A DNA stretch of 64,000 nt from NCBI RefSeq assembly GCF_022348185.1, contig NZ_JAKRFD010000006.1, forward strand, positions 1 through 64,000, written 5' to 3'. Every line of letters starts with the position of its first letter. Within the stretch, counting starts at the first letter, position 1. This document shows, one piece after another, positions 60,957 to 64,000 of this stretch. This stretch comes from Epibacterium sp. Ofav1-8. GTDB lineage: Bacteria > Pseudomonadota > Alphaproteobacteria > Rhodobacterales > Rhodobacteraceae. Both the position numbers and the translations under genes were made by a program. The notes beneath the pieces are model-generated. The model ran no database searches and was not told the origin of the DNA. It saw only the letters and a list, made by a program, of their open reading frames with translations.

Positions 60957-61517
60957 TTACGCGGCTTTGCGCTGGTGACGGCCTTCCTCGATCTCTTCGA
61001 CGATTTTTGCAACAAAGGCCTCAAGGTCGTCAGGCTGGCGGCTGGTGACGATACCCTGGTCCGCCACTGCCTCAGCATCGACCCAATTGGCGCCTGCATT
61101 GATGATGTCGGTCCTGATGGAGCCGTAAGAGGTCATGTCGCGATCCTTCACGATCCCCGCCTCGGCCAGCACCCACGGCGCGTGGCACACGGCTGCGATC
61201 ACCTTGCCCTCGTTGTGGAAATCCTTGACGAGGGAGATCACGTTCTCCTCAACCCTCAGCAGGTCCGGGTTGATCTGACCGCCGGGAATGACCAGCGCGT
61301 CATAGTCGAAGGCGTTGACGTCTGCGACCTTCCGATCCGCTTCGGCCTCGCCGTTCCAGTCCGGGCCTTCCCAGCCGCGGATCTTTTGCCCGTCGAGCGT
61401 GGCCACATGCACGGTTGCGCCCTTGGCGCGCAACGCGTCGCGCGGGACTTCGAGTTCGGATTTTTCGTAGCCGTGGGTTGAGATGATGAGGACTTTTGCG
61501 TCGGAAATCTTCGGCAT
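60957..61517 (-). CDS. DJ-1/PfpI-family protein
   Basis: A 186-residue class I glutamine amidotransferase-like protein of the PfpI/YhbO type. The nucleophile elbow Cys111-His112 is in VIAAVCHAPWVLAEAG, and Glu in EKSELEVPRDALR completes the usual triad region. Such proteins act as deglycases or general protein-stress enzymes; activity is debated. It is a single gene. Confidence 0.93.
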   Translation of the reverse strand: MPKISDAKVLIISTHGYEKSELEVPRDALRAKGATVHVATLDGQKIRGWEGPDWNGEAEADRKVADVNAFDYDALVIPGGQINPDLLRVEENVISLVKDFHNEGKVIAAVCHAPWVLAEAGIVKDRDMTSYGSIRTDIINAGANWVDAEAVADQGIVTSRQPDDLEAFVAKIVEEIEEGRHQRKAA

Positions 61518-61582
61518 CTTCTGTCCTTTCCTGTCTGTTGCCTTGAATGATCGCCTTGTGGCGACCGGCTCAAACAGGAAAC

Positions 61583-61619
61583 GAAAACCCCGCCACGGAT
61601 GTTCCGGACGGGGTTTTCG
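61583..61619 (-). terminator. Terminator of the FadH-like gene
   Basis: GAAAACCCCG pairs with CGGGGTTTTC, a long stem with T-runs on both strands, 25 bases past the stop at 61644. Confidence 0.85.
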
Positions 61620-61643
61620 CAGCCAGGGTCACGTCGCGTCAGG

Positions 61644-63752
<2,109 letters not shown>

Positions 63753-63851
63753 TCACCTCCATACGCGGCGTCACCCCCTTGCGTGCCCCCGCGGCACGCG
63801 GTCTAAGAGAGGGCAGACGGTTAGGCACAGGCGTGAGGCCACAGGAACAGC

Positions 63852-64000
63852 ATGAGCAAAAAGACCAAGAAGCCCGCTCCAAAGGCAATGACCCCTGACG
63901 AAATCGCGGGTTTGCCCTATCGCCCCAACGTGGGGGTGATGATGATAAACGGGGACGGGGCGGTCTGGGTTGGCCAGCGGATGGATCGGCACAAGGACGC
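63852..64000 (+). CDS. rppH: RNA pyrophosphohydrolase RppH (partial)
   Basis: The first 49 codons of a NUDIX hydrolase are present before the window ends. [20 protein letters not shown] followed by GQRMDRHKD matches RppH, which removes pyrophosphate from mRNA 5' ends and starts decay. An N-terminal extension of about 20 basic residues precedes the domain. The catalytic Nudix box would lie outside the window. Confidence 0.9.
   Translation, partial: MSKKTKKPAPKAMTPDEIAGLPYRPNVGVMMINGDGAVWVGQRMDRHKD

Overview
The window reads as ordinary chromosome from a marine alphaproteobacterium of the Rhodobacteraceae (Roseobacter group). This rests on high GC with long antisense shadow ORFs, an initiator tRNA gene at the left edge as found after the 5S gene of Rhodobacteraceae rRNA operons, and the gene repertoire: leuCD split from leuB, a glcDEF set, DUF1523, DUF599, a GT14-DUF5927 glycosyltransferase beside a sulfotransferase, and PrtD/PrtE-type secretion genes. 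No database search was run; all names come from motif and family recognition.

Left part (1-16 kb). A tRNA-fMet (CAT) with terminator is followed by wrecked IS3-family DNA. Next comes a LysR regulator divergent from a cassette of alpha/beta hydrolase, cupin, double carboxymuconolactone-decarboxylase (CMD) domain protein and second cupin; three of the four carry export signals. Then tRNA-Pro(CGG), an EamA permease, and the leucine genes leuC-leuD, with a coupled membrane protein and nuclease-fold pair between leuD and leuB. An MscS channel, rsfS and rlmH follow.

Middle (16-35 kb). The glycolate oxidase operon glcD-glcE-(membrane protein)-glcF has a palindrome just before glcD. A secreted trypsin-like protease precedes an Hsp20 gene with a sigma-32-like promoter and a ROSE-like hairpin over its Shine-Dalgarno sequence. 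A TetR regulator has a perfect palindrome upstream, and a RibN-type permease is preceded by a canonical FMN riboswitch. Then a secreted two-propeller phytase-like protein, a single-domain globin, gabD, an arylformamidase-like hydrolase, creatinase, a DUF1523 protein, an orphan solute-binding protein, and the divergent glycosyltransferase/sulfotransferase pair.

Right part (35-64 kb). ilvD; a BenE-family transporter divergent from an XRE-cupin regulator across a striking double palindrome; an EamA permease; smpB; mlaA-mlaC; a type I secretion ABC/adaptor pair; a RidA-GDPD-GNAT-pterin dehydratase operon; CHAD protein; peroxiredoxin; ferredoxin reductase-rsmD; HAD phosphatase; map; a second MscS; sfsA; a tightly overlapped CinA-GNAT-AhpD-like-OmpA operon; LysE; a LysR regulator divergent from a NIPSNAP/ABM pair; PfpI; a FadH-like reductase; and the start of rppH, cut by the window edge.

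Most of the window is housekeeping or common accessory metabolism. The most interesting items are the exported hydrolase/cupin/CMD/cupin cassette, the ROSE-like thermometer before hsp20, the double-palindrome operator at benE, the initiator tRNA with an altered anticodon stem, and the short ORF overlapping the start of rsfS. I saw no CRISPR array, prophage, toxin-antitoxin pair or defence island.
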